A stretch of 64,000 bases of DNA from Pomacea canaliculata (taxonomy: Eukaryota; Mollusca; Gastropoda; Architaenioglossa; Ampullariidae), in NCBI RefSeq assembly GCF_003073045.1, contig NC_037593.1, positions 22,070,720-22,134,719 of the forward strand. The letters run 5' to 3'. The position numbers were made by a program, and so were the translations under genes. Below are positions 36,001-45,600 of this stretch, in pieces. The notes beneath the pieces were generated by a model. It was given only the letters and a program-made list of their open reading frames with translations. It ran no database searches and had not been told where the DNA came from. Position 1 is the stretch's first letter. Each line of letters begins with the position of its first letter.

Positions 36001-36298
36001 CGGCTTCAGTAAATCCGCTGTCGGGGCGCCAGCTCCCTTCGGGTTTGGCTGTCGTCCGTCATTAGTCCAGTCTCCTGGTGTGCTTCATTACCTTCGCATC
36101 TGTGACGAGTTCTCTGGTTTTAGTTTCTGTAACATGATTTTTTTTTTACATGGTGGGGTTGTTAGCCCTACCACAACCTATTTTACCTCTAGGTGAGGTG
36201 TCCACCTTAGTCGCCTCTTACGACATGCCTGGCTGGATGGCAGGGACCCTATTCTTACAATGCTTGCTAGGCAAGCATACCCCGGGGTCCCACAGGGG
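33064..36298 (-). mobile_element. Full-length RTE LINE, decayed coding region
   Basis: The exact 13-bp target duplication TCTGTTCCAAGAT flanks it (33051-33063 and 36299-36311), fixing both ends: 3,235 bp on the minus strand. The 5' leader (36298-36000) is followed by an APE endonuclease: RVGCWNVQTLYQTGRMLQLV, LDILGVSEVRWTGTGKR, TVLACYAPTNDSEAEDKDAF, LIIGDLNARWE. The linker and RT follow: MKSGKAPGADGITAEMLKAD, LRPQQAGFRPGRSCSEHIFI, YINFIDLEKA, and the palm region in which the DFADDIALL-type motif near 33850 is present in pieces. The tail has SFTYLGSKMSNTGDAEVEI, LLYGSESWKMTK, RKRGRPKETWRRTVEREM and LVEALCA. Indels break it into at least eight frames, so it is inactive although full length. Confidence 0.95.
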
Positions 36299-36635
36299 TC
36301 TGTTCCAAGATAATTGGCATCAAACAGAGGGACTTGACTTCCTTCTGTGACCAACAACTAGTTTGGAAAGCTTCCCGCAATCTGTCAGTGCCTGAACATG
36401 TGCTAGTGGGGGAATTTGTATTAAGTTCAGGTAAACGCTATGCCATGCCTGTATGTAAAAGCAATAGGCATCTGAAATCTTTTGTGCCATCAGCAGTCCA
36501 GCTGCTCAATCACAAATGAACTGTCAGCGGTGTGTGTGTGTGTAGGTGTGCATAGGAATGTCTGCCCATATCTCTTATGGCTTTTAATATCGCTGTTCCA
36601 CTGCATTGTAATTGTAATGACTTTTTTTAAATATA

Positions 36636-36806
36636 CAGTCCGACCTCGATAAGTCGACCTTCCCTAAGTTGAAAACTTCCCTATATCGAATTGTTAGTTC
36701 CCGGCCAAATACCTGCGCCTATTACGCCATTTTACCTAACTCGAAAACTCCGTAAGTCGAATTTTTTTTCGGGTCCCTTTGAGTTCGACTTATCGAGGTC
36801 CGACTG
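36636..36806 (-). mobile_element. Tc1/mariner-type MITE, copy 2 (inverted relative to copy 1)
   Basis: The termini CAGTCCGACCTCGATAAGTC and GACTTATCGAGGTCCGACTG are flanked by TA (36634-36635 and 36807-36808). It is 171 bp. It aligns over its full length with the reverse complement of 12814-12987, including the motif for GGCGTAATAGGCGCAGGTAT. Confidence 0.94.
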
Positions 36807-36884
36807 TATATTGAGAACAGAGCACACCTCCCATTTAAATTGCCCACTGGGACAAATAAAGTTGGTTGTTATTGTTATTGTTCA

Positions 36885-37905
36885 CCATCACCATCCAACA
36901 CCACAAACTGACTGACTGCATGTTTCTGTCAGAATTTCATGATCTTCTTGACCACTGTAACACACTGAGTGGCATACCTGTGGTCGTAGTTGACATAAGT
37001 GTCCATTTTGAAGGAAAAAAACCCATCTGTATAACAAAAGGATCATGGACCTGCTTGATATCTTCCACTTCACCCAGTCACTGAGCCCACTCACATAAAA
37101 AAGTCATATCCTGGATTGGGTGGTGCAGAGGCCTGTTGATCATATGCATACAGTTACGGTCTCAAATGTACTCTCTTCAGATCATTATTGTGTGCAGTTA
37201 GATCTCTCAGCCAGTCCCCCAACACTGACACCAGTGTTTCGCACTCTGCGCCGTCTTCATGACATAGACATGTCTATGTTTCGTGATGATGTGGGAACCA
37301 AACTATCCCTTTGCCAATCTCAACCACCAAATTTCTCGTCTGCTCATTTGTTCTGTCTAAACTAGACTGCTGCAACTCTCTTCTTGCTGGGTGTCCACAG
37401 TACCTCATCGATAAGCTTCAGATAGTCCAGAACTCAGTTGCTCGTCTTGTTTTCTGAACTTTTTACTGAAATATTGTCTGTCCACACCCCTGCCTGAAAC
37501 CTTTGCTCCTCACCAGACTCATGTATTCTATCCCTCTCTCCCCCAAAGACAGTCAGATGCGTAAAACATTCTCCCTCTGTGCTGCTCAGCAGTGGAACTC
37601 TCTTCCACATCACATTCGCCACTCTGACCCCAAGGCTACATTCAAATGTTCTCCAAAAACATATCTGTTCACAAAGTACCATCCCTGAACTACTGTCCTT
37701 AATTACCTTATAATACTGTCTGTCATGTTAACCATCTAGTACGGTTCCAACTGTTCACGTTATCCTTCATTGCTTTATGTTCTGTGCCTGTACATATCAC
37801 ACCATCTACTAATCTGTTCATTTATCATTGCTGGTCTGCACAGTGAGTGCAATATATCTTGGTTGTGGTGCTGGGCATTATAAATATCTATTATTATCAT
37901 ATTTA
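36885..37905 (+). pseudogene. L2-like LINE with internal deletion, ending near PTPMT1
   Basis: The endonuclease C-terminal half reads in order FLSEFHDLLDHCNTLSGIPV, VDISVHFEGKKP (the GDFNIH-type motif, decayed), FTQSLSP-like sequence, KVISWIGW/ILDWVVQRPVDH, and SSDHYCVQLDLSASPPTLTP (S-D-H). At about 37350 it jumps to the RT end: LDCCNSLLAG-type residues, LRLMYSIPL, FSLCAAQQWNSLPHHIRHSD and TYLFTKYHP with a stop at 37688. The central RT is missing. The 3' end GGGCATTATAAATATCTATTATTATCA is of L2 form, spanning 37875-37901. It stops about 50 bp before the PTPMT1 exon at 37958. Confidence 0.82.
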
Positions 37906-37957
37906 TCTAGTTGTAATAATGATTAATTTTGGTAATTTCTCATTTCTTTTTCTCCAG

Positions 37958-38224
37958 ATGACAAGCAGTGTTCCTGGCTGGTGTGAGTGGTGGTCCTTTG
38001 GTGTAAATAGTTTCCCTTGGCTTGCCATTACAGCAGTGTGTCTAACTAGTGCTGTCATTTTCACTATGCCAGTATCACCTGCAGATGTCTTTGCAAGGGT
38101 AGCATTTTACCCAACACTTTTTTATACTTACATCATGTCTCAAGTATCTTCAAGGCAATGGTACAATCGAATTGATCAGTGGGTTATTATTGGTGCCCTG
38201 CCTGTTAAGAGTATTGCAAAGCAG
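37958..38224 (+). CDS. PTPMT1: PTPMT1 exon 1: mitochondrial PTEN-like phosphatase
   Basis: PTPMT1 dephosphorylates phosphatidylglycerophosphate at the inner mitochondrial membrane, a step in cardiolipin synthesis (family knowledge). This exon encodes ARVAFYPTLFYTYIMSQVS followed by RQWYNRIDQWVIIGALPVKS, the N-terminal signature of the family, and ends AKQ|GTAATT in phase 0. There are two possible starts. ATG 38066 (MPVSPADVFARV) gives a 186-residue protein, close to the usual length of about 200. ATG 37958, directly after a TTTCTCCAG acceptor, adds 36 residues with a hydrophobic run WLAITAVCLTSAVIF. I favour 38066 by family length; the stretch before it may be 5' leader. A 5' untranslated exon upstream is possible because of the acceptor. 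Confidence 0.88.
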
Positions 38225-38889
38225 GTAATTTGTGTGTGTATGTGAACAAGAATAGTACTTCCCACTCTCCCTACCAAAAAAAAAAAATCCACTAGCACCA
38301 GCAGTTGTTTTGTCTTAAAATTAAGCCAAGGAAATGCATATTTATGACATGTTATAATTAAAAAATAACTTCATCTGCAGAAGAAAGGGTGTATTTGTAC
38401 TTGTGCACACATGGGGTCCATCGTAACAGATGTTTCAGGTTCATAGGTTGGGCAAAATAAGGCTGTAAAATTACATATTTCTAGCAAATAAGTTCTTAGG
38501 AAGAATATAAGAAACAATATACACCCTGGGTGCTAACAGATATTGAATATTTATATACACCAATAAAATCTGATTCAGGTACCTCCCATTCATGATCTGT
38601 GACAAATGAGAATATTGGTGAAAAATAATTATGCTGAATGATAAGATGCAGATATGTATGTAACAAAACATGACACAAAACAGTCCTTATAGCAAGCTGC
38701 AAGATCTTTAAATGTACATATCTATGTGTGTGTAATCCTATGTGTAGATGATCTTCTGCATATACGACCATTTTAGTTGTCTTTGTGTTTGTACTTTCCT
38801 CATATTAAGATGTGAAGAACCACATACTGTTGCTGATACTGTGTGCTACATCTCTAAAAATGTAAGAAAAAGCATTCTTCTCTTTCTAG

Positions 38890-38970
38890 CTTGTGGCACA
38901 AGAGGGTATCAAAGGTGTTGTTTCCCTTACTCAGGAGCATGAAATGAGAGACTGGATTCCATCAGAAGAA
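38890..38970 (+). CDS. PTPMT1: PTPMT1 exon 2
   Basis: It is 81 bp, bounded by the acceptor TTTCTAG and the donor GTAAGA, and phase 0 at both ends. It encodes LVAQEGIKGVVSLTQEHEMR then DWIPSEE. In the family this is the segment that begins L(V/K)..E.V.GV(I/V)..NEE.E, part of the dual-specificity phosphatase fold before the catalytic loop. The frame is intact. Confidence 0.92.
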
Positions 38971-39128
38971 GTAAGATTAAAATAAGTTTGTTAATTATTT
39001 AGCAAAATATTTTGAAATAATTTGAAAGGACTTTCCATAACCCTAAGCATAAAAAACTTTAATCTTTCGAAATTATAGACCATCATGAAGGGCAGCAGTA
39101 GAAAGCATTCTAACTTTATCTGGAGGTG

Positions 39129-39650
39129 ATTGTTGGTGTTTAATGCCGTGCCAGCAACTAGGGCTATATCACGGCAACAAAAGTAATCTTAACCTTAAAA
39201 GTTTTGGGACAAAACCTCACAAGTGATATAACTATAACATTCTTTAAAAAGTCATCACAAGAAGTAAACAATATGTAAAAGAGTGGGTAAAGCGTAAAAA
39301 GGACTGATGAAGCCCAAAAAGCCACCAAAAAACCAAAAATCAAAAGAAAACAATTATCGGGACACAAAATTTCTTAAATTTGATGGTAAAGTCCTATCCT
39401 CCTTAAAAATATAAAGACTGCTGCCAATGGGATGGACCTGAACAAAGAAAGCAAAGAATTTTCTGTATAAAACTGCCAACGGATAATCTGGAACAATTAT
39501 AACGTACCACATGTTCACCTCGTAAGAGGTATCCTTGCGTGGCATAGATGTGTCCTAACTTTAATCTAGCAAGGACCACGGATGGCACGAAGAAAAGACA
39601 GGGAACAGTGGCATATAATTTATTTTGGCCCAGAGTGTCCCAGTGGCATT
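39129..39650 (-). pseudogene. Nimb-type LINE 3' end in PTPMT1 intron 2
   Basis: The minus strand reads VVLARLKLGHIYATQGYLL then RGEHVV, the C-terminal part of Nimb/I-clade ORF2 (usually RLRIGH...THGYLL.GE..P.C). A long 3' untranslated region follows, ending GCCGTGATATAGCCCTAG...GGCACGGCATTAAACACCAAC at 39130-39180. The RT catalytic domain is absent (5' truncation). It lies antisense inside the intron between PTPMT1 exons 2 and 3. Confidence 0.72.
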
Positions 39651-40047
39651 GCAGGCTCCTGTCCTATGGCAAAAAAGAAATAAAAAGTAACTAAATAGAA
39701 AATCATTTGTCTGTTGTTGAGTTATAGAATTTTATTTCGGTTAAAGATGTTAAACTATTAAATGGTTTGCCTAGACCTGACAGCCTACAGTTTCACCAGA
39801 GGCTAAAAGTTGGCCCCAGCAAACACCCAGCAGATCAGAGATAGACATCCGTGGTTGCTACTTTCTAGCATTTCTTTTACCTTCAACAGGAAATAGATTT
39901 TGAGGAAAGTAACTTTAGAGAATGCACGCAGAATATGAATGCAGCAGTTCTTTATTTTGTATGATCAGACCACCTTAAGTAAAATAAAATATTCACTTCA
40001 TGAAATGGCACAGTTACTTCCAACTTCTTTTATTTTTGTCTATGTAG

Positions 40048-40239
40048 GAGTGGAAAGAGATGGGCGTGGAACAACTGAAGATTCCAACAATCGACTTCAC
40101 TGGAACACCCACACAAGAAAACATTCACAAAGCTGTTAAATTTATTATTGGGCACCGAAACTTAAATAACTCTGTTTATGTTCACTGTAAGGCTGGGAGA
40201 ACTCGCAGTGCAGTAGTTGTGGCATGCTACTTAATACAC
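40048..40239 (+). CDS. PTPMT1: PTPMT1 exon 3 with the catalytic loop
   Basis: It is 192 bp, after the acceptor TATGTAG, ending ATACAC|GTAAAT, phase 0. It encodes EWKEMGVEQLKIPTIDFTG (the WPD-loop region of this family carries the aspartate in TIDFTG) and the phosphatase signature VHCKAGRTRSAVVV. The catalytic cysteine codon is 40186-40188 and the active-site arginine codon 40204-40206 (C-x5-R complete: HCKAGRTR). Cysteine is residue 127 counting from the 38066 start. All residues needed for activity are present. Confidence 0.95.
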
Positions 40240-40437
40240 GTAAATAATATTTTTATTTTCTTTTATACAACTTTGGTTTCAGTGTTGCTTAATAACTTTT
40301 TGTTTTACTGCTTCCATAATTTTCAAAGAGGAAACATTACAAATGCATCGGTCTATTTCCTCACCTAAAGACTTAAATATTAGCGAGTTAACCTTATGTT
40401 TATTTCCCACCTTCATAAAAATGGTATTTTGGCACAG

Positions 40438-40566
40438 GTAAACAGATGGACACCTGAAGAGGCTGTAGAATATATCAAAACAAAGCGACCTCACATCTGG
40501 CTTAGGGACTTACAGTTTAAGTCTCTGGCCATCTTTAACGACAACTTGAAATCGACCAACAGATGA
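40438..40566 (+). CDS. PTPMT1: PTPMT1 exon 4 (terminal)
   Basis: It follows the acceptor TTGGCACAG. It encodes VNRWTPEEAVEYIKTKRPHI and WLRDLQFKSLAIFNDNL, ending STNR and TGA at 40564-40566. The W.PEEAV...(K/R)..I...Q...L..F pattern is the usual C-terminal helix of PTPMT1. Joined with exons 1-3 the frame is open throughout, and all three introns are phase 0. No canonical AATAAA is close after the stop; the nearest candidates are variants near 40730 and AATAAA at 41103. Confidence 0.93.
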   Translation, partial: VNRWTPEEAVEYIKTKRPHIWLRDLQFKSLAIFNDNLKSTNR

Positions 40567-40689
40567 ACTTGGTCTAAAGAAAGGTTCTAGAAGTCGTCAG
40601 TCTGCTAGTTTATTAAATCTGGGTTGACTGCTGCAGACTATTTTGAGAACAGTGGATAAATGTGTGTTAAGTATTGGCTACTCTATTTT

Positions 40690-41500
40690 TTTTTCTTAAG
40701 TTTTTTTTATTATCTGTCACAGATACAAAACACATAAAAAGCAATATTTTACAATATAACAACATGAAAACAAACATGCACATAGATTAACAGTCATTTT
40801 AAGAATGCATCCATCTGCTAAAGAAGCCAGCAGTGTAAAATTTTACACAACAGACAAAGTATGTGTTCTTTTCATATCTCGCACAAATCAAGCAATCATC
40901 ATAGAAGGCACCTTGGATCCCATTTGTCATAGGTTAACAGGACATTTTTGTAGTCAGTGGCTAGCAAACATTTCTTCATTTATTTCTAAACAGGCATTGA
41001 AATTTTTTTATTGTATATCTGTGTTTCAATATTTGGATAAAGGGATCTAACTGAGGGATGGCTTTTTAAATCTACAAGAATATATGTATTTTTTTGCAAG
41101 GAATAAAATTAAATCAAGTACATCTGTCTCAAAGTTATTACTGCATCCAAACAGAACCAAATGTTCACTGACAGTTATCTTTGGAACATTTATACATTTG
41201 TCTAATATACAATTTTGTAAGTTTCTCCAAAAATCATTCACATATTTACAATTTCAAAATATATGCTGAATATTTTCCTTTTCATTTCTGAAGCTGCAGA
41301 CATTATCTTCTAGTCTCATGTGGAATAATATGACTTTTGTCCCCAGAGATCTATGTAGCACTGACTTGAAGCCATTTCAATTTAATATCTTTTATATTAG
41401 CCATTGTTTTAAACATAACATGCCAATCAACAAACATTTCTGTTATCCTTTCATCCCATTTTAAACAATTTGGCATATGTGTGTTAGATATAATTTTATC
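40690..41500 (-). pseudogene. L1/Tx1-like LINE 3' fragment
   Basis: The minus strand reads CSFRNEKENIQHIF, then YVNDFWRNLQNCILDKC, EHLVLFGCSN and DLILFLAKKYIYSCRFKKPS. This matches the C-terminal domain of L1-type LINEs (C..C..E.ET..H.FW.C......W........I...LLAK..I...). Stops occur after about 60 codons. It is 5' truncated, and boundaries are approximate. It lies between PTPMT1 and DRC12. Confidence 0.65.
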
Positions 41501-43430
41501 ATAATATAGTCTTGCTTCTTTCTGGATTGATCAAATTATTCTTAGAGCTTTGTTTGTGCATGGGCGTGTATTGATGGACTGATGTCTGCATGCCGAGACA
41601 CACTCTTGGCCTCCTGCAAAGTGATCTGCTGTTAGTCTCAGTGAGCCGTAACAAAGAATGTGAATAAACCAGAAGCTATGTCGTCTAATGCCTCGTTTTA
41701 GCAGTTAACTGGAAAAAAAATCGTTGACTTCTTGAAGCACCAGTCTGTCGCAGTTTCACAGCAGAACAGTTTCCTCTGACCAACGGGATCGGTGTGATGA
41801 CATGCAATGCACACATGTTGAAAAACTTCATATCACACTGATGATATTATTCTGGTAATATCGACCCAAAAGATTCTAAATCTTCAGCACATCACCAAAA
41901 AGGATGACATATGTACCCAGTGGCACCAGGCGGTGGGTGTGAGAGGATGTATGAAAGTATGAATGCCTCAGATGCCATCATTCAAGAGGATGTTCTCGAC
42001 CGTAACATGGCAACTAATAAGTTAGTGAGAACTAAAGTTGTAAGAAACATTAAAGAGGGGTAGCACGTTGCTAAAAGTATATAAGTTGGGATAAAAAAAA
42101 ACTGCCGCAAGGTAGTAAAGTGAACCTTGGCAAGACTTTCTGCATGGCCAAGTCCTCTATAAATATCCAGAGGACTGTGTGCTGTCCAATGACACATTTT
42201 ATATTGAAAGTTGTAATAATGTGTGTCTGATCTATCTGCCTCTAGCCACTGATTTTGTTTGCATACCTGTACTTCACCTGCCAATAAAAAACGTTGAATT
42301 CCTTGTAATGTTATGTAAATCATGAGATAAAGGGGGAAGGTTTTTTAAACTGTAAAAATAAATTAAAGACTGTCATTTCCCAGATTCAGGGTGTAAGAAA
42401 AAAAGTATACATAACAACTGGAAAATAAAATAATACTATAGTCTACACACTAGCTTATATGCATGTCGCACTCAAAACTTAGGTGGAATGCACACATAGA
42501 CCGAAGATGTAATAACAAACTACAAACCAAATATTAATATCCCCGCTTAAGAGGAAGGAAAGATAAGAGATATGGAGAAATGTGCAAAAGCTAATAAAAA
42601 TAAAGTCTGAAAATTCAGTTGTCTTTATGTTTGTGTCATTTGCACCATTCATTCTTCTCTCGTTTTTATATTCTATTTTTGTTTGTTTGTGGAGAATACA
42701 TTCTGTCCTAACCATGACAGTATGTTCAGCCTCACCTCTCAGACCCTTCAGCAAGTCAAGTGAGGAAGACCTTTTATTGGCAAGCTAGTTGGCAGTGTCT
42801 GTGATCTCTACCCTGTCTATTGTCTAGGTAGTAATTGGAGACAACTAGACACTAGAAGTCAGCACTGCATGTACTCCTACTTTCCGTCACAAAGAAGATA
42901 GCATTCTCTTCTGTCAGACAGAAGTTCCGCCTTTAGTAAAATGAAACTACTAGTGAAAAATTAGGTGGCATTGAAGGGCTAATAATAGTACAAAAGTTTT
43001 CTTTTCAGCTGTCTAAAACAAAATATTGCAGCAGTATAAAGCATACCTTTTGACTAGTTGAGAACACTCTTAAAAGTCTGGTATATATGCTCTCAGAACC
43101 ATTATGATGGAGCCAATGACAAAAGAATAGCAATCAAATACTGCATGTTTATCAACAGCACTGCTGTTACATATTCTCCTTCAATAAAAACTGCATGCAC
43201 CTGTAAATACTGATGTCAGTATTACATTTGTGTGTGTGTGTGGCGAGAGAGAGTGACTATAGCAATCAACAAAATATTTTACTTTAACATTAACAGAAAG
43301 ATATATGATGTTTTCCTGTGTTCGTTGGTTCTTGGAGCAAGCTGTATTTTAACGTGCGTTTCGCTGACGCAGCCGTTGAAAAATCTACAAAAAGAAGTAT
43401 ACTTGTATACGTCCATGTTCTAAACAAGGC
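41501..43430. other. Intergenic stretch, PTPMT1 to DRC12
   Basis: No recognised gene. A 113-codon minus frame (41982-42323) has no domain I can name. No terminal repeats with target duplications were found. A GTGTGT microsatellite occurs at 43230-43243. Confidence 0.4.
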
Positions 43431-43543
43431 TCGCGTGCGCTCGTGACGGGCACGTTATATTGTGTTATAAGTTACCTCCCTTAAATGAGCGGAAGCTTGG
43501 TTGGCAACGAGCTTAGTGACGTTTGGCAAAAGTGCTGGGGAAA
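43431..43543 (+). promoter_or_regulatory. DRC12 promoter/leader with RFX half-site
   Basis: The 110 bp before the DRC12 ATG are CpG-richer than the surroundings (CTCGCGTGCGCTCGTGACGGG). GGTTGGCAACGAG at 43499-43511 contains the GGCAAC half of an RFX X-box (GTTGCC..GGCAAC); the other half is poor. RFX factors drive ciliary genes in animals, which fits DRC12. There is no obvious TATA box. Assignment is by motif and position only. Confidence 0.4.
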
Positions 43544-43598
43544 ATGCCTCCCAAAAAGAAAGGAAAGGGCAAAGGAAGAGGAAAGAAGAAAAAAGATG
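43544..43598 (+). CDS. DRC12: DRC12/CCDC153 exon 1: dynein regulatory complex subunit
   Basis: DRC12 (CCDC153) is a coiled-coil subunit of the nexin-dynein regulatory complex in motile cilia (family knowledge). Exon 1 encodes the conserved basic start MPPKKKGKGKGRGKKKKD and ends GATG|GTAAGT in phase 1. The start is chosen because the family also begins MPPK followed by lysine-rich residues. An upstream in-frame ATG is not needed. The whole gene has six coding exons over 17.8 kb and encodes 199 residues, close to the 210 of the human protein. Confidence 0.9.
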
Positions 43599-45124
43599 GT
43601 AAGTCAGACTAATATCTGTAGTGTAATTTCGGGAATATTATTTGTGCCCTCTTCATGGGTATGGAAGACTCGACCATAATTAAAATGATTACTATAGTTA
43701 AGATAGAGATACGATGAATGAACAAACTGATCGAATCCCAATGATAAAAACAGATTTATAAAGTTTTTAGTTTACTCCTTGTTACTTCTCGAGGAACATA
43801 GGGCATCTGCAAGATGCAAGCCTGGCTTTATATACAGGAAATGTTTTTTTTAATTATGGGTCACAAACTCATTGTAAATGGCATCAGTCCTGCAAAAATA
43901 TGTGGAAGCCATTTTAAAGGCTGTTGAGCTGGCAGCAGTGAGTGGCTCTCAGGACTAGACAGTATCTGTTATAGATTCATCTCTAATTATGTGACGCTGA
44001 CTAAGTGATGTTGTTTGACTTATAAAAATCAGCATTTTCTATTTTGCCCAGAACAGAAAAAGCCATTTCAGTCGCTAGCCTTAGCCAGTCCAGAAACATT
44101 GATATAAAAGAGCTCTAATTATTACAGATACCTCAGTTGGAGTCACTGGAGTTTTTTTATACATGTGAAAGAAGATGGTCCAAAAATTATGTCATATATG
44201 CCAGTTTAAGCTTCACAGACATTGAGAAATATTATTCACAGACAGAAAGAGGAAAATATACATGTACACATATATAGCCTTAATTTTGTCTTCTTGCAGA
44301 CCACAGTGATCTTTACATTTCACAAAACTACTGTTCTCTAAACCAACTGTCTGCTTTGAACAGTGAATATTAAAATGACTTCATGCTACACATATTGAGT
44401 CATTCCCATCCCAGGAAAGGTCAATACAGCGGATTCCCTTACCAGGCTGCTCCAAGTCACATCAAAATTTTTCATCAAAACTTTACAAAGAGATGGAAAA
44501 GCATGTTGATTTTGTAGAGACACATGGAAGACCATGTTTTAACAATATCAGAGATCGAAAAGGGGAATAAGGATGAGAAACATGAGCAAATTCATTAATA
44601 CAGTGAGTCAGGAAAATGCCTAAACTGCTTTAAGCCCCAAGCTTAGGCAACCTAGTTCTCAGATTGCCATTCCAAAGAATCTGACACCTGCACACATAAA
44701 AACATTTAGGTGTGGTCAGAAATAAACAAACCCCTCAAGAACCAGTGTATAACACAGTTATTTCAATACCTGGATTTCCAAAGATATTGCACTTGACCTT
44801 CTAGGACCCCTTCTTTCAGGACTTATGATGCCTGTGGCCATTGACAATTATAGTTGATACTTTACGACAATATGAAAAAAAGATCACCATGGAAAATACT
44901 ATTAATGTGAGCAGAAGTCTTTAACAAACATGGCATATCTCGAAGAGGTTGGTGTAGCTGAAGTGCAAGTCACCACAACAGTGAGAATTAGGTATCGTGA
45001 ATTTGAATCTTTGCTCTGATGTACCTCTCTCTTATTGTGACACTTATTTACATGGCTGACTGTCTATGATTTTCTCTGAGTGCTCCAGATTCCTCCCCCC
45101 TCCCACTCCACCACCTGCTGGACC

Positions 45125-45600
45125 CAGAGGCGGCGTTAGGAATACGCGGGGCCTGGGGCCGACCATCCGCGTGGGGCCGGGGTAATGGAGTATATGTATC
45201 AATATCCCTATTGATATGATGCCGGAAGCACTGATTTATATACAGTTACATAGGCTGGATCAATTTCACAAAATAACGCACGAATTTAGAGTTTTAATTG
45301 TTTGTAACCTTTCCCACCGTTTGTGACAGTAGCGGTTTTTTTCTTAAAGCGAAATAATATGGGGACGACAACTTAATAAACTGCTTGTTATTATTGTCGG
45401 GTTTAACTTGAAGACATAGGTTCAATAATTTGCTTACTTAGAACTTAGAAGTGTTTTCTGAACGTCAATTTTTTTGTCACAACTTGTTTAACACAGCTAA
45501 CAATAAGTCATAAAGATGACCTCAGGGCTGAAGCACGGGGCCCCTTCGAGAGCGGGGCCTGGGGCAGCTGCCCCATTTGCCACCCCAAACGCTGCCGCTG
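45125..45600. mobile_element. Non-autonomous hAT element in DRC12 intron 1
   Basis: The ends CAGAGGCGGCGTTAGG and CCAAACGCTGCCGCTG are inverted repeats. The exact 8-bp duplication GCTGGACC lies at 45117-45124 and 45601-45608. Both termini are GC-rich (GGGGCC motifs) around an AT-rich core. It is 476 bp, non-coding. The insertion lies in, or right at the start of, the 5' leader of the RTE remnant at 45601-47000. Confidence 0.95.

Larger units (their letters stand above)
32440..36880 (+). pseudogene. Rex1-like LINE, split by an RTE element and a MITE
   Basis: It has two main parts, 32440-33063 and 36299-36880. The first has RT motifs: NSYLIKFSDDTALLTLLQEH (catalytic F-S-D-D), CDENFLELNVDKTKEF, a decayed YLGT, LNTEHIVKRGHQRMYLLR and the FYRSFIESL region with stops. 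The second holds the C-terminal tail LPVLSSGKRYAMPVCKSNRH-type sequence and FVPSAVQLLNHK with a stop at 36517. The 3' end has GACAAATAAAG and a (TTGTTA)n-like tail (36851-36880). The RTE at 33064-36298 was inserted within the C-terminal region with a 13-bp target duplication. The MITE at 36636-36806 sits in the 3' untranslated part. It is related to the element at 26785-29235. Confidence 0.8.

Noticed and set aside
33085..36100. Host gene resembling 'craniofacial development protein 2-like'
   Set aside because: That label is commonly given to RTE endonucleases; here the sequence lies between exact 13-bp target duplications and includes RT motifs.
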